In this document: piece after piece, positions 42,164-52,412 of the stretch
How positions within the stretch are numbered: position 1 is the stretch's first letter
How the letters are laid out: each line of letters opens with the position of its first letter
NCBI RefSeq assembly: GCF_001428385.1
Contig: NZ_LMSK01000002.1
Location: 978,731-1,042,730 of the forward strand
DNA: 64,000 nucleotides
Direction: 5' to 3'
From: Rhodanobacter sp. Soil772
GTDB taxonomy: Bacteria; Pseudomonadota; Gammaproteobacteria; Xanthomonadales; Rhodanobacteraceae
Made by a program: the position numbers and the translations under genes
The notes under the pieces: model-generated
Seen by the model: only the letters and a program-made list of their open reading frames with translations
What the model was told of the DNA's origin: nothing
Database searches by the model: none

Positions 42164-42563
42164 TGTCGCCGCCTGAGATGTAATGGCTTGGCCTTGGCAT
42201 ACCTTTCTGGCCGACGCCGGCGACAGCCAATTCGCCCGGCATCAAGGACAACGACACCCGAAAATTCGGCGTGTAACGAACCCGATACCCGCCTGGCTCA
42301 TAGAACACCGTCACAGGCTGGCTCTGGACACCTGAGCATTCCTCAAATGCCGCAAGCGCCGTAAGCCCACGGCATCCGATGTTGGAGTCGAAGGCGAAGA
42401 GCGAGATGCGCAGCTGCGCTGCCGGCTGGAACGGTCGCTCACTGGGGTAGCCCAATGCCCTCCACAGTGCAGCACCAGACTGGAATTCACCGTGCGCTTG
42501 GAGGAGGTTCCCCGGGATGCCTCCCTGAGGTCCTCCGATGCAAAAAGAAATGTATGCAGACAT
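42153..42563 (-). CDS. Small unknown protein at the head of the recombinase operon
   Basis: A 136-residue protein (MSAYISFCIGGPQGGIPGNL ... HYISGGDNAK) whose stop overlaps the integrase start by 11 bases. The Gly-rich beginning and beta-type sequence (QPVTVFYEPGGYRVRYTPNF) do not match a family I know. Ribosome site weak. It is divergent from the 363-residue gene at 42639, the first cargo gene. Confidence 0.55.
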   Translation of the reverse strand: MSAYISFCIGGPQGGIPGNLLQAHGEFQSGAALWRALGYPSERPFQPAAQLRISLFAFDSNIGCRGLTALAAFEECSGVQSQPVTVFYEPGGYRVRYTPNFRVSLSLMPGELAVAGVGQKGMPRPSHYISGGDNAK

Positions 42564-42638
42564 AGTGGGTTCTGACTGCTTGTGGCGTTGCGAAGCATTT
42601 CCGCATACTTTTGTGGTGCGCAAATACACCGCCATATC

Positions 42639-43730
42639 ATGGATATTGACACTCCAACTACAAAGCCGGCGCGTCGCCGCGGCCGCCCCCTCGACGATGT
42701 CGCCATCAAGGTCAGGCATCGCCTGTGGGCGTGGCTGGTCTATCGCACGGCCAATATGTCTTGGGACGCTTTGGACGGCTATTGGCGGCCGCAAATCGAT
42801 CTTGGTACCCCCACCGATAGCGTAGGCAAGGTTGCCTCTCGAACCCGTACTTTCAACCGCATCTATCGGAGCGGGAGCGATCCGGCCAAAGTAAGAGGGA
42901 TCAACGGCCAGACGCTTCTGAAAGCCGTCTCTTTCGAACCCAAACATATCGAGGCCACCGACCTCTACCAGTCAGAGCTTTGGATACTGCTAGGGTCCAA
43001 GGAACCCGCCAGAGCTTGGGTGCACGATGCCCATCAATCGCTCATGACACGGCTTGGGGTGGCGCAGGCCACCGGCTTGGAGTGCTCGGTCGCGCAGCAT
43101 GTGGGCTTAGATCATCCTTTTGTGCAAAAAAACAACTCGCAGATACTCGAACAATGCGCTTATCGCATCGCAGATTTTGCTAGCTGCGACGCTATCGCCT
43201 TGCTGGGATGCGCTTTTTTGATAGCCATGAATCGCATGGCTCTGCAGGAGGCACACATCTATCTCTGGGCGACGATCGCTGCAGCAAAAGTGTTCGACAA
43301 TCGTTGGCGTACCAATTCCGGCCTCTATAACCTGATCTTGTGGCGCCTTGTACATCGCAACCATCACAATCTCAACCCTAAGTACGTTGGCATACGCCCA
43401 CGACAGCGGGATCGGGAGTCAGAGGAAAACAGAGCTCGCATGGAACGGGAATTCAGAGAGAAATTCTTAACCATGCTCCCGTCTCGGGACTTGATGTCAC
43501 ACCCACCCATGATGTCCCATGACGAACTGCCATGGGATTTCTTTGCGGAATTTTCGAAACACTGCAAACATTACGTGGAGATGGATGCCCAACGAATGGC
43601 AAAGACTTCGGATTTCTCCATTCGAGAATGCCGCATCAATCTCAAACGTTACTTTGAAGCGGAGAGCCGCGACTACATGGCGTTGAAACGCGACCTTTCC
43701 GCGCGATCACGCCGCAAGCCAAATCCTTGA
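42639..43730 (+). CDS. Unknown protein, possible DNA-binding, cargo of the recombinase element
   Basis: A 363-residue protein. Near the N-terminus TKPARRRGRPLDDV contains an AT-hook-like RRRGRP. The rest is helical with Trp/Tyr-rich blocks (HRLWAWLVYRTANMSWDALD; LYQSELWILLGSKEPARAWV) and a basic C-terminus ending SRRKPNP. No catalytic motif seen. ATG 42639 is chosen, as the residues before it are unlike the rest. It diverges from the recombinase operon and is the main candidate cargo or accessory gene of the element. Confidence 0.55.
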   Translation: MDIDTPTTKPARRRGRPLDDVAIKVRHRLWAWLVYRTANMSWDALDGYWRPQIDLGTPTDSVGKVASRTRTFNRIYRSGSDPAKVRGINGQTLLKAVSFEPKHIEATDLYQSELWILLGSKEPARAWVHDAHQSLMTRLGVAQATGLECSVAQHVGLDHPFVQKNNSQILEQCAYRIADFASCDAIALLGCAFLIAMNRMALQEAHIYLWATIAAAKVFDNRWRTNSGLYNLILWRLVHRNHHNLNPKYVGIRPRQRDRESEENRARMEREFREKFLTMLPSRDLMSHPPMMSHDELPWDFFAEFSKHCKHYVEMDAQRMAKTSDFSIRECRINLKRYFEAESRDYMALKRDLSARSRRKPNP

Positions 43731-43799
43731 CCCTGTCATCGCGGCCGCGAGCCGTGCTGAATGCTCCACGGGCTCCCCCGGTTGAGCCCTATACTGACC

Positions 43800-44531
43800 T
43801 CATTCCGGCGCGACCATTGCCGGAAACACTACCGAATCCCGCGAGGGCGAGTACCGCGCCCCTTGACGGGCGGCAGCAGTGAGTTGGTCGGTCGACCAGC
43901 CCGCTTTGATGAGTTGTCTAATGATCTCTAGCGAAAGCTCGACGGCATCGTCTTGCCGGATCACTTGGTCGATCGTCCGCTCTACCGGTTGCACAGACAG
44001 AGTCAGACTTCGCAACTGCTCAACCGGGTAGCCACCAATGGTGCGTTGGCCGATAAGTGGATGGTCGACATCGACGGAGAAAAACTCGCCGCGTAACTCA
44101 TACGAGCCTTCCCACTGGATCTCCAGGCGATCGGGGGTTTCGCGCACGATGGGGGACTGCCGCTGTCCTCGCCAAACAAGGCAAAGCGCTCTCTGGCCGA
44201 ATGGATCCAGCATCCACGCATCACCGATGCCGCTGGCGAACAGCATGAAAGGCTGGGAAGTCGATGTTTCGCTGCCGGTGGAGATGATGAGCGGCTTACC
44301 AGCCAGCTCGGCTTGCACGATCTTCTCGACGGTGCCAATAAGCGAACGGTCGGCGGAGATCCCTTCAGTCTCACGGAAACACAGCGTGACGTGGTGCCAG
44401 TGCTCGTACCCGGCGGTGCGGGCAACGCGATTTAGCAGATCGGCGTGCTTGCCTCCCCCATTTCTCTGCAAGCGCTTCGCCTGCTTCCTGAGGGACTCAA
44501 CCTTGGCCGTGCTGGTGGGAATGAAACGCAT
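43800..44531 (-). CDS. Unknown protein of mobile-element type
   Basis: A 243-residue protein starting MRFIPTSTAKVESLRKQAKR and continuing GKHADLLNRVARTAGYEHWHHV, a basic helical N-terminus with a GYxxWxxV motif seen in many plasmid and island hypotheticals. A middle part (GSYELRGEFFSVDVDHPLIG) looks beta-rich, and the C-terminus (AVELSLEIIRQLIKAGWSTD) helical. Function not recognised. Convergent with the 363-residue gene at 70 bases. Confidence 0.55.
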   Translation of the reverse strand: MRFIPTSTAKVESLRKQAKRLQRNGGGKHADLLNRVARTAGYEHWHHVTLCFRETEGISADRSLIGTVEKIVQAELAGKPLIISTGSETSTSQPFMLFASGIGDAWMLDPFGQRALCLVWRGQRQSPIVRETPDRLEIQWEGSYELRGEFFSVDVDHPLIGQRTIGGYPVEQLRSLTLSVQPVERTIDQVIRQDDAVELSLEIIRQLIKAGWSTDQLTAAARQGARYSPSRDSVVFPAMVAPE

Positions 44532-45046
44532 GGTGCTGACTCCTCGCTGGAGGCGAACGCCAGGTGCTCACTGCCCAGATCCGCCAACAGGTGGGAATCA
44601 GGTGTTTTCAGTTGGATGCCGTCCCGTGAGGGTTTGCCTGTGGTGAGCAGCGGGCGTCGACCAGCGCCTCTGCAAATCCTAACACGCCGACCAGGACACA
44701 CGGCGGCGGAGCTGTCATGAGCCACGTGAAGCTGCACTGCCTGTATCGCTCCAGCGAGAGCGTGCCCGGCAAACTGGAGATACGTGAACAGGAGAAATCT
44801 GCACCACTATCGGTTCGAATCTTTTGCTGGCCGCGGAGTAACCGCGCGAATCCTTCGGACTAAACCTAGCTCAGGAATCGCTCACGCTGCTGCAGTTCGT
44901 CTGAATGGACTCGATGAGCGCTCTGCGAATCGACCGTGGCAAAGAGTGTTCACCACATCATGGGGTCGTCCTCAGAACTGTTCAGCACATGATCTCGGCA
45001 ATGCGTTGGTTCTAAGGGATATTTCCTACCAAAGCGCACTGTACAG
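44532..45046. other. Gene-free right end of the inserted element
   Basis: About 515 bases between the 243-residue gene and the broken PA0069 gene. Open frames here lack ribosome sites and family features. Composition is less GC-rich than the flanking core DNA to the right. Probably contains the right attachment end. Confidence 0.45.
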
Positions 45047-45340
45047 TTACCAGTACGTCATACCGTGCTCGCACCCGCGGTACGGGTTGATCGCCTGACT
45101 GAACGCGATGTCGGGCGAGTCGTTGCGGCTGATCACGCTGCGCGCACGCTCCTCGGTAACCTCGGTACGCGGGCGCGGTGCATCCTCGTCCAGCAGCGCA
45201 CTCTGCCAGCCGTCGTCCTCGGCCTGGTGGCGGATGCTTTCGAAGCGGCCCTCGGGATTGGAAGCGGCGCCGCGGCCCTTGAGCAGGCGCGTGGTCGGGA
45301 GCTGCTCCGGAGAGGTCGGTGGTGGCGAAGAATCGTCCAT
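45047..45340 (-). pseudogene. PA0069-family radical SAM protein, 5' fragment broken at an insertion junction
   Basis: The first ~90 residues match this family closely: [20 protein letters not shown], then [20 protein letters not shown], then [13 protein letters not shown]. The family continues with CxYCYARP, which completes the FeS cysteine motif, but here the frame reads MTYW and stops. Intact members have about 350-380 residues. The missing part is not in the window. The break marks where accessory DNA meets core chromosome, so the element's recombinases probably chose this conserved site. Confidence 0.85.
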
Positions 45341-45485
45341 CCGTGCAGTTTCGCGCGGCGACGTCTCAGCCGTCGCGACATCTTTTCGCGGCGTGATCCG
45401 GCGCGCGCCGGACGCGCGATGGCGGCGTTATGATGCGGCCATCGGCCGCCGCCGGCGGCGCGTTCCCACCTGTCGGGGCTTCCTC

Positions 45486-45725
45486 ATGCGCTGGCTGCTG
45501 CTCGCCCTCACCGTGTTTGCATTCGTGCTGTGCTTCACCCGCCACGGCGCCGGCGCCTGGGGTTTCTGGATGCTGGTCGGGCTGGTCGGCATCTTCGCCA
45601 CCACGCTGGCCTTCGTGCAGGCGCGCATCGCCGGCAATGCGCGTGACGACAGCCTGTCCGAGTACGACCTGAAGCGGTTGCGCGAGGGCAAGCTGCCGCT
45701 GAAGCACGAACGCTCCGGGCGGTAA
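45486..45725 (+). CDS. Small conserved two-helix membrane protein
   Basis: A 79-residue protein: MRWLLLALTVFAFVLCFTRH and a second helix GFWMLVGLVGIFATTLAFVQ, then a charged tail (YDLKRLREGKLPLKHERSGR). Composition matches the core genome. Homologues of this form are common as hypotheticals in Xanthomonadaceae. ATG 45486 follows a weak site; the frame is open upstream but not protein-like. Confidence 0.65.
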   Translation: MRWLLLALTVFAFVLCFTRHGAGAWGFWMLVGLVGIFATTLAFVQARIAGNARDDSLSEYDLKRLREGKLPLKHERSGR

Positions 45726-45740
45726 CGCGGCCGAATCCCC

Positions 45741-45762
45741 GCAGGAGCGCACCTCGTGCGCA
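45741..45762. repeat. Single arm of the REP-like repeat
   Basis: GCAGGAGCGCACCTCGTGCG shares GCAGGAGCGC with the repeats at 1-79 and 2670-2746. No full second arm is seen. Confidence 0.4.
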
Positions 45763-45929
45763 ATGGCCTTCCGCCACACTGGCGCCTGCGCCCGGATCGC
45801 CGCTGCGCGTGCATGGCGCGGATCGGCAACGTCACCCTTCAATCACGATCGCTGCACGGCGGAACAAGGACGCTTGCGCTGACGTCACGGCGTGGCATCC
45901 CGCCGCCCCGCATTTCCTGGGAGTTCACG

Positions 45930-46190
45930 ATGACTGCATCCGGCTTGATCATTTTCCTGCTCATCGGCGCGATCGCAGGCTGGCTGGCCGGCCTGATCGT
46001 GCGCGGCTTCGGCTTCGGCCTGCTCGGCAATGTCGTGGTCGGCATCATCGGCGCGTTTCTCGCCGGCTGGCTGCTGCCGATGCTCGGCATCGGCTTCAGT
46101 CTCGGCAGCCCGATCGTCACCAGCATCGTCTACGCGATGATCGGCGCGATCGTGCTGCTGGTGCTCATCGGTCTGGTCAAGCGCGCTTGA
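45930..46190 (+). CDS. GlsB/YeaQ/YmgE-family stress membrane protein
   Basis: An 86-residue protein of three membrane helices with the family glycines: LIGAIAGWLAGLIVRGFGFG, LLGNVVVGIIGAFLAGWLLP, IVYAMIGAIVLLVLIGL. These small proteins are linked to envelope or acid stress. GGGAG lies 10 bases before the ATG. Convergent with the MFS gene, with a shared terminator between. Confidence 0.9.
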   Translation: MTASGLIIFLLIGAIAGWLAGLIVRGFGFGLLGNVVVGIIGAFLAGWLLPMLGIGFSLGSPIVTSIVYAMIGAIVLLVLIGLVKRA

Positions 46191-46221
46191 CGATCCGCCC
46201 GGTTCACGGCGGCCAAAGAAC

Positions 46222-46251
46222 AACGCAGCGGCTCATGCCGCTGCGTTTTCC
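46222..46251. terminator. Bidirectional rho-independent terminator
   Basis: AACGCAGCGGC / TCAT / GCCGCTGCGTT, an 11-base perfect stem with a 4-base loop, followed by TT on the plus strand and preceded by AA, between two convergent genes. Confidence 0.85.
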
Positions 46252-46269
46252 GTACCCTGGTGGCCGCAC

Positions 46270-47940
46270 TCAGTCGCGCAGGTCGACGTCCTTGGTTTCG
46301 CCCACGAACAGCAGGCCGATCACGAAGGTCATCATCGCAATCACCACCGGGTACCACAGGCCGGAGTAGATGTTGCCGGTGAGCGCCACGATGCCGAACG
46401 AGACCGAGGGCAGGAAGCCGCCGAACCAGCCGTTGCCGATGTGGTACGGCAGGCTCATCGAGGTGTAGCGGATCCTGGTCGGGAACATCTCCACCAGCCA
46501 CGCCGCGATCGGGCCGTAGACCATGGTGACGTACAACACCAGCAAGGTCAGCAGCACGATCAGCATCGGGTAGTTGGTACGCGCCGGGTCGGCCTTGGCC
46601 GGGTAGCCGGCCTGGTCGAGCGAGGCACCGAGGCTGGTGGTGAACGCCTTGTTCTGCGCGGTGAAGTCCGCCTTGGCCAGGCTGCTGCCCTCGAACGCCT
46701 CATGGCTGGCTTCGCCCACGGTCACTTTTGCCAGCGAACCGGCCGGCGCCGCGACGTTGTCGTACGGCACGCCGCGCTTGGCCAGGTAGCTCTTGGCCAC
46801 GTCGCAGGAACTGGTGAAGACCTGCGTGCCGGTGAGGTTGATCTGCAGGTGACAGGTGGCCGGATCGGCGAGCACGGTGACCGGTGCCGTCGCACGCGCC
46901 GTCTCCGCGCCCGGGTTGCCGTAGTGGGTGAGCCCCTTGAAGATCGGGAAGTAGGTCAGCGCGGCGAGCAGGCAGCCGGCCAGCACCACCGGCTTGCGGC
47001 CGATCTTGTCGGACAGCCAGCCGAACACCACGAAGAACGGCGTGCCGATCAACAGTGCCGCGGCAATCAGCAGCTGGGTGGTGGTGGCGTCGATGCGCAA
47101 TGTGCTGCCGAGGAAGTACATCGCGTAGAACTGGCCGCAGTACCACACCACGGCCTGGCCGGCGGTAGCGCCGAACAGGGCCAGGATCACCAGCTTGAGG
47201 TTGCCCCAGCGCGCGAACGACTCAGTCAGCGGCGCCTTCGACTGCTTGCCTTCCTCCTTCATCTTCTTGAACACCGGCGACTCGGCCAGTTGCAGGCGGA
47301 TGTACACCGACACCGCCAGCAGCAGCGACGACAGCAGGAACGGAATGCGCCAGCCCCAGTCGTCGAACTTGTCGCCGAGCAGCCACTTGCAGCCGAGGAT
47401 CACCAGCAACGACAGGAACAAGCCGAAGGTGGCGGTGATCTGGATGAAGCTGGTGTACAGGCCGCGCTTGCCTTTCGGTGCGTGCTCGGCCACGTAGGTA
47501 GCCGCGCCACCGTACTCGCCGCCCAGCGCCAGGCCCTGCAGCATGCGCAACGCGATCAGGATCACCGGCGCCGCCATGCCGATCGAACCGTAACTGGGCA
47601 ACAGGCCCACGAAGAAGGTCGACAGGCCCATGATCACGATGGTGATCAGGAAGGTGTACTTGCGCCCGACCAGGTCGCCGACCCGGCCGAACACCAGCGC
47701 ACCGAACGGGCGCACCGCGAAGCCGGCGGCGAACGCGAGCAGGGCGAACACCAGCTGGCTCGCCTCGTTCAACCCCGAGAAAAACTGGTGGCCGATGATC
47801 ACGGCAAGCGAGCCGTACAGGTAGAAGTCGTACCACTCGAACACGGTGCCCAGGCTGGACGCCAGGATCACCCGCTTGTGGCTGACGTCGAGCTTGACGC
47901 CAGCTCCGCTGCCGGTCGCGTCAATCGCATTTGTGGCCAT
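46270..47940 (-). CDS. MFS transporter, metabolite:H+ symporter (MHS) family
   Basis: A 556-residue inner-membrane protein of 12 helices: SSLGTVFEWYDFYLYGSLAV is the MHS signature near residue 28, and RPFGALVFGRVGDLVGRKYT the loop 2-3 motif. It is longer than usual MHS members (about 430-450) because of an insert of roughly 120 polar residues between helices 9 and 10 (residues about 335-460, with QINLTGTQVFTSSCDVAKSY), likely periplasmic. Upstream on the same strand lies the porin, then acs on the other strand, so an organic acid such as acetate is a plausible substrate. ATG 47940 is chosen from the family start. Confidence 0.88.
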   Translation of the reverse strand: MATNAIDATGSGAGVKLDVSHKRVILASSLGTVFEWYDFYLYGSLAVIIGHQFFSGLNEASQLVFALLAFAAGFAVRPFGALVFGRVGDLVGRKYTFLITIVIMGLSTFFVGLLPSYGSIGMAAPVILIALRMLQGLALGGEYGGAATYVAEHAPKGKRGLYTSFIQITATFGLFLSLLVILGCKWLLGDKFDDWGWRIPFLLSSLLLAVSVYIRLQLAESPVFKKMKEEGKQSKAPLTESFARWGNLKLVILALFGATAGQAVVWYCGQFYAMYFLGSTLRIDATTTQLLIAAALLIGTPFFVVFGWLSDKIGRKPVVLAGCLLAALTYFPIFKGLTHYGNPGAETARATAPVTVLADPATCHLQINLTGTQVFTSSCDVAKSYLAKRGVPYDNVAAPAGSLAKVTVGEASHEAFEGSSLAKADFTAQNKAFTTSLGASLDQAGYPAKADPARTNYPMLIVLLTLLVLYVTMVYGPIAAWLVEMFPTRIRYTSMSLPYHIGNGWFGGFLPSVSFGIVALTGNIYSGLWYPVVIAMMTFVIGLLFVGETKDVDLRD

Positions 47941-48100
47941 GATGTTTCCCCTCCCGAGATAGTGAGATGCCTCTCCCGGTAACGCCTGGGAGAAGTTGGG
48001 AGACGCGGATCGTCCCTCGAACAGACCGCGCCTCGTCATCCTCCCGACGCGACGGGAGGGCAATCAGCGGCGGCGTACACGCGGTACGCCGCCGCGAAGT

Positions 48101-49480
48101 TCAGAAGCGATAAAGCGCGTTGAGGCTGACCTGGTTGCCGCTGGTGGTCTTGCGATCCACGCCGTTGCTGGTGGAGTCGAGCTTGTCGTGCATCCACTCG
48201 ACACTGAGGTCGTAGGAACCGGCGGTGTACTGCAGGCTCATCGCCGTCTGGCGGTTGCGCAGCAGCCCGGTCGAGCCGTTGCCCATCCAGGCGATCACAT
48301 CGCCGCTATCGGGTTTGCTGTACGCGTAGAACGCGTACAGGCTCCAGTTCGGCGTGAAGCTGTAGCCCGCCTGCACGAAGCCGCCGCGCTCCTTGATGTC
48401 GCCGAACTGCGACATCGCGCCGAAGATCTCGCCGAGGCCGTTGCCGGCATAGGCCAGCCCCTTGAACGTCCACGGGCCGGGCTTCCACTGGCCGCCGATC
48501 TCGTAGCCCACGCTCTTGACGTCGGAGCGGATCGGCGTGGGTGCGGTGCCGCCCACCCCGCGCAGGTCGACCTTGCTGTAATGCGCCGAGAAGTACGCCA
48601 GCCAGTTCTTGTCCTGCACGTGCAGACGCGCCTCGACCTGCGGGCGGAAACCGGCGCTGCCGGCGGTGAGGTAGTTGACGTTGTTGCCGGGCCCGCTCCA
48701 GGTGCCTTCGAACACGCCCACGTCGAGCCGCCATTGCGCGCCGGTGCTGCCGTGGTTGAGGTCCTGCATCACCACCACGCCGGGGAAGCGCCAGCCGCCG
48801 TAGCCGGAGCCGAAGCCCAGCGGGAACGCGATGTGCGCCAGCGAGGTGGGCGAACTGTCGACCGGGAACATCAGGTCCCACTGCTGGCCGATGCGCACCG
48901 TGGTGCCGCTCTCGGGATTGGTCAGGTCCATGTAGGCCTGGCGCAGGCGCGGCGTCGGCTGCTGCTGGCTGTAGGCACCGGTGCCGTTGAAGCCGCCGAA
49001 GAAGTCCATCTCGATGCGCCCGCCGCCGCTCCAGTTGCCGGCAAACTTGGCGCCCTTGAAATCGAGCCAGAAGCGCGTGTTGCGCACGTCGACGCCGGAG
49101 AGCGAACCCTTCGAGCCGGGTATCGGGAACAGCGCGTTCTGGCCGTTGCCATAGGTGAAGCTCTTGTTCTGGCTGAACGCGCTGGCGCTGACGAAGCCGT
49201 GCAGCGCCACCGACACGCCGGGGGCACTGCTGAATACCGGCGTCGCAGTGGCCGGAGCCGCCGCCACATTCTGCGCGGGTGCCGCCGGCGCTGCGGGCGC
49301 GGCTTTCTGCGCCTGGATCATCGCCTTCAATTCGTTCAACTGCTGTTCGAGCTGCGCCACGCGCTGTTCGAGTTGCTGCTCGTGCGTGTCGCTTTGCGCG
49401 TGGCCAGCCAGCGGGAGCATCAGGGCGCAAGCCATGCTCAGGGCAAGCGCGGAATAACGGTGGGTGTGTTGCGTGGTCAT
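48101..49480 (-). CDS. DcaP-like trimeric outer membrane porin
   Basis: A 459-residue porin. Signal peptide (residues 1-29, ending LAGHAQS), then a coiled coil (HEQQLEQRVAQLEQQLNELK), an Ala/Pro linker and a beta barrel of 16 or so strands with many Gly/Trp/Tyr, ending NQVSLNALYRF (terminal Phe). The coiled-coil plus barrel layout is that of DcaP porins, which take up dicarboxylates and other anions. Divergent from acs over 220 bases. Confidence 0.87.
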   Translation of the reverse strand: MTTQHTHRYSALALSMACALMLPLAGHAQSDTHEQQLEQRVAQLEQQLNELKAMIQAQKAAPAAPAAPAQNVAAAPATATPVFSSAPGVSVALHGFVSASAFSQNKSFTYGNGQNALFPIPGSKGSLSGVDVRNTRFWLDFKGAKFAGNWSGGGRIEMDFFGGFNGTGAYSQQQPTPRLRQAYMDLTNPESGTTVRIGQQWDLMFPVDSSPTSLAHIAFPLGFGSGYGGWRFPGVVVMQDLNHGSTGAQWRLDVGVFEGTWSGPGNNVNYLTAGSAGFRPQVEARLHVQDKNWLAYFSAHYSKVDLRGVGGTAPTPIRSDVKSVGYEIGGQWKPGPWTFKGLAYAGNGLGEIFGAMSQFGDIKERGGFVQAGYSFTPNWSLYAFYAYSKPDSGDVIAWMGNGSTGLLRNRQTAMSLQYTAGSYDLSVEWMHDKLDSTSNGVDRKTTSGNQVSLNALYRF

Positions 49481-49549
49481 GCGTGCGTCTCCCCGAGGTC
49501 GATGACGGGCCGAGCATGGCCATGCTGCAGCGCGAGCGACTATTCGCCA

Positions 49550-49568
49550 TTGGTCGAACTTCGACCAA
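49550..49568. promoter_or_regulatory. Palindromic operator candidate between porin and acs
   Basis: TTGGTCGAACTTCGACCAA, a perfect 9-base-arm palindrome around one C, 70 bases from the porin start and 133 from acs. A binding site for the CrbR-like regulator or another regulator of acetate use is possible. Confidence 0.5.
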
Positions 49569-49700
49569 AGTCGAGCCGGCTTCGCGCCGCCGCCTGCGTA
49601 TCGATCGGGCTACACTCGAAGTCCGCACACCGCCGGGCACCGATGCCTGCCGCGGTATCCCTGTCGCCACCTTCCACGCCGAGCCAGCAGGAGCCCAGCC

Positions 49701-51641
<1,941 letters not shown>

Positions 51642-51642
51642 C

Positions 51643-51717
51643 GGGATTCGAGATTGGGGATTCGGGATTTGCAAGAGCCGCTCCTCCGAATCCCCAATCC
51701 CGAATCCCCAATCCCGG
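51643..51717. repeat. Inverted GGGATTCGGGATT-type intergenic repeat
   Basis: Left arm (51643-51669, built from GGGATTCG/GATTGGGGATTCGGG units) and right arm (51688-51717, the complementary units CGAATCCCCAATCCCG) can fold over 18 bases. Such GGGATTSGGGATT repeats are known from many Xanthomonadaceae intergenic regions. It lies between acs and crbR. Confidence 0.65.
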
Positions 51718-51727
51718 CTTCGACTCC

Positions 51728-52399
51728 ATGCCCGACATCCTGATCGCCGACGACCATCCGCTGTTCCGCGACGCCCTGCAGCGGGCGGTGCTGACCGCGT
51801 TGCCGCAGGCGCACGTGCACAGCGCCGACAGCGTGCATGCGCTGCTCGGCCTGATCGAACAATTCCCCGACGCCGAACTGCTGCTGCTCGACCTGCACAT
51901 GCCGGGCGCGCGCGGCTACTCCGCGCTGGCGCATATCCGCGGGCAGTACCCCGGGCTGCCGACCATCGTGGTGTCCGGTCACGAGGAAGCGCAAGTAGCG
52001 CGCCGCGCGCTGGCGCATGGCGCCTCGGCGTACATTCCCAAATCCACCGCCGGCGAGGACATCGTGGCGGCGATCCGTGCCGTGCTCGACGGCGACGTCT
52101 GGCTGCCGCCGGCCTTGCTCGGCGCTCCGGGCGAACTGCGGCCCGACGAAGCCGCCGCCGCCGCACAGATCGCCGCGCTGACGCCGCAGCAGTTCCGCGT
52201 GATGACGATGATCGCCGAAGGCCTGCTGAACAAGCAGATCGCGTGGGAACTCGGCGTCTCCGAAGCCACCGTGAAGGCGCACATGACCGCGATCATGCGC
52301 AAGCTCGGCGTCAACAACCGCACCCAGGTCGCGCTGCTCGCCAGCCAGCTGGCGGTCGACCAGGGAAACATGCCGGCACTGCCCGACGGCGAAGACTGA
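51728..52399 (+). CDS. crbR: LuxR-type response regulator, CrbR-like
   Basis: A 223-residue regulator: receiver with ILIADDHPLFRDALQRAV, Asp in LLLLDLHMPGARGYSAL, Thr/Ser in TIVVSGHEE, Lys in AYIPKSTAGEDIV; HTH with LTPQQFRVMTMIAEGLLNKQ, IAWELGVSEATVKAHMTAIM. Same arrangement as CrbR, which activates acs. Convergent with the crbS-like gene (13 bases between the stops). ATG 51728. Confidence 0.85.
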   Translation: MPDILIADDHPLFRDALQRAVLTALPQAHVHSADSVHALLGLIEQFPDAELLLLDLHMPGARGYSALAHIRGQYPGLPTIVVSGHEEAQVARRALAHGASAYIPKSTAGEDIVAAIRAVLDGDVWLPPALLGAPGELRPDEAAAAAQIAALTPQQFRVMTMIAEGLLNKQIAWELGVSEATVKAHMTAIMRKLGVNNRTQVALLASQLAVDQGNMPALPDGED

Positions 52400-52412
52400 T
52401 GCGGCGGCCGCC

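Noticed and set aside
44784-45098. Plus-strand frame of about 100 codons at the insertion junction
   Set aside because: No ribosome site or family feature, and it runs across the break in the PA0069 gene.
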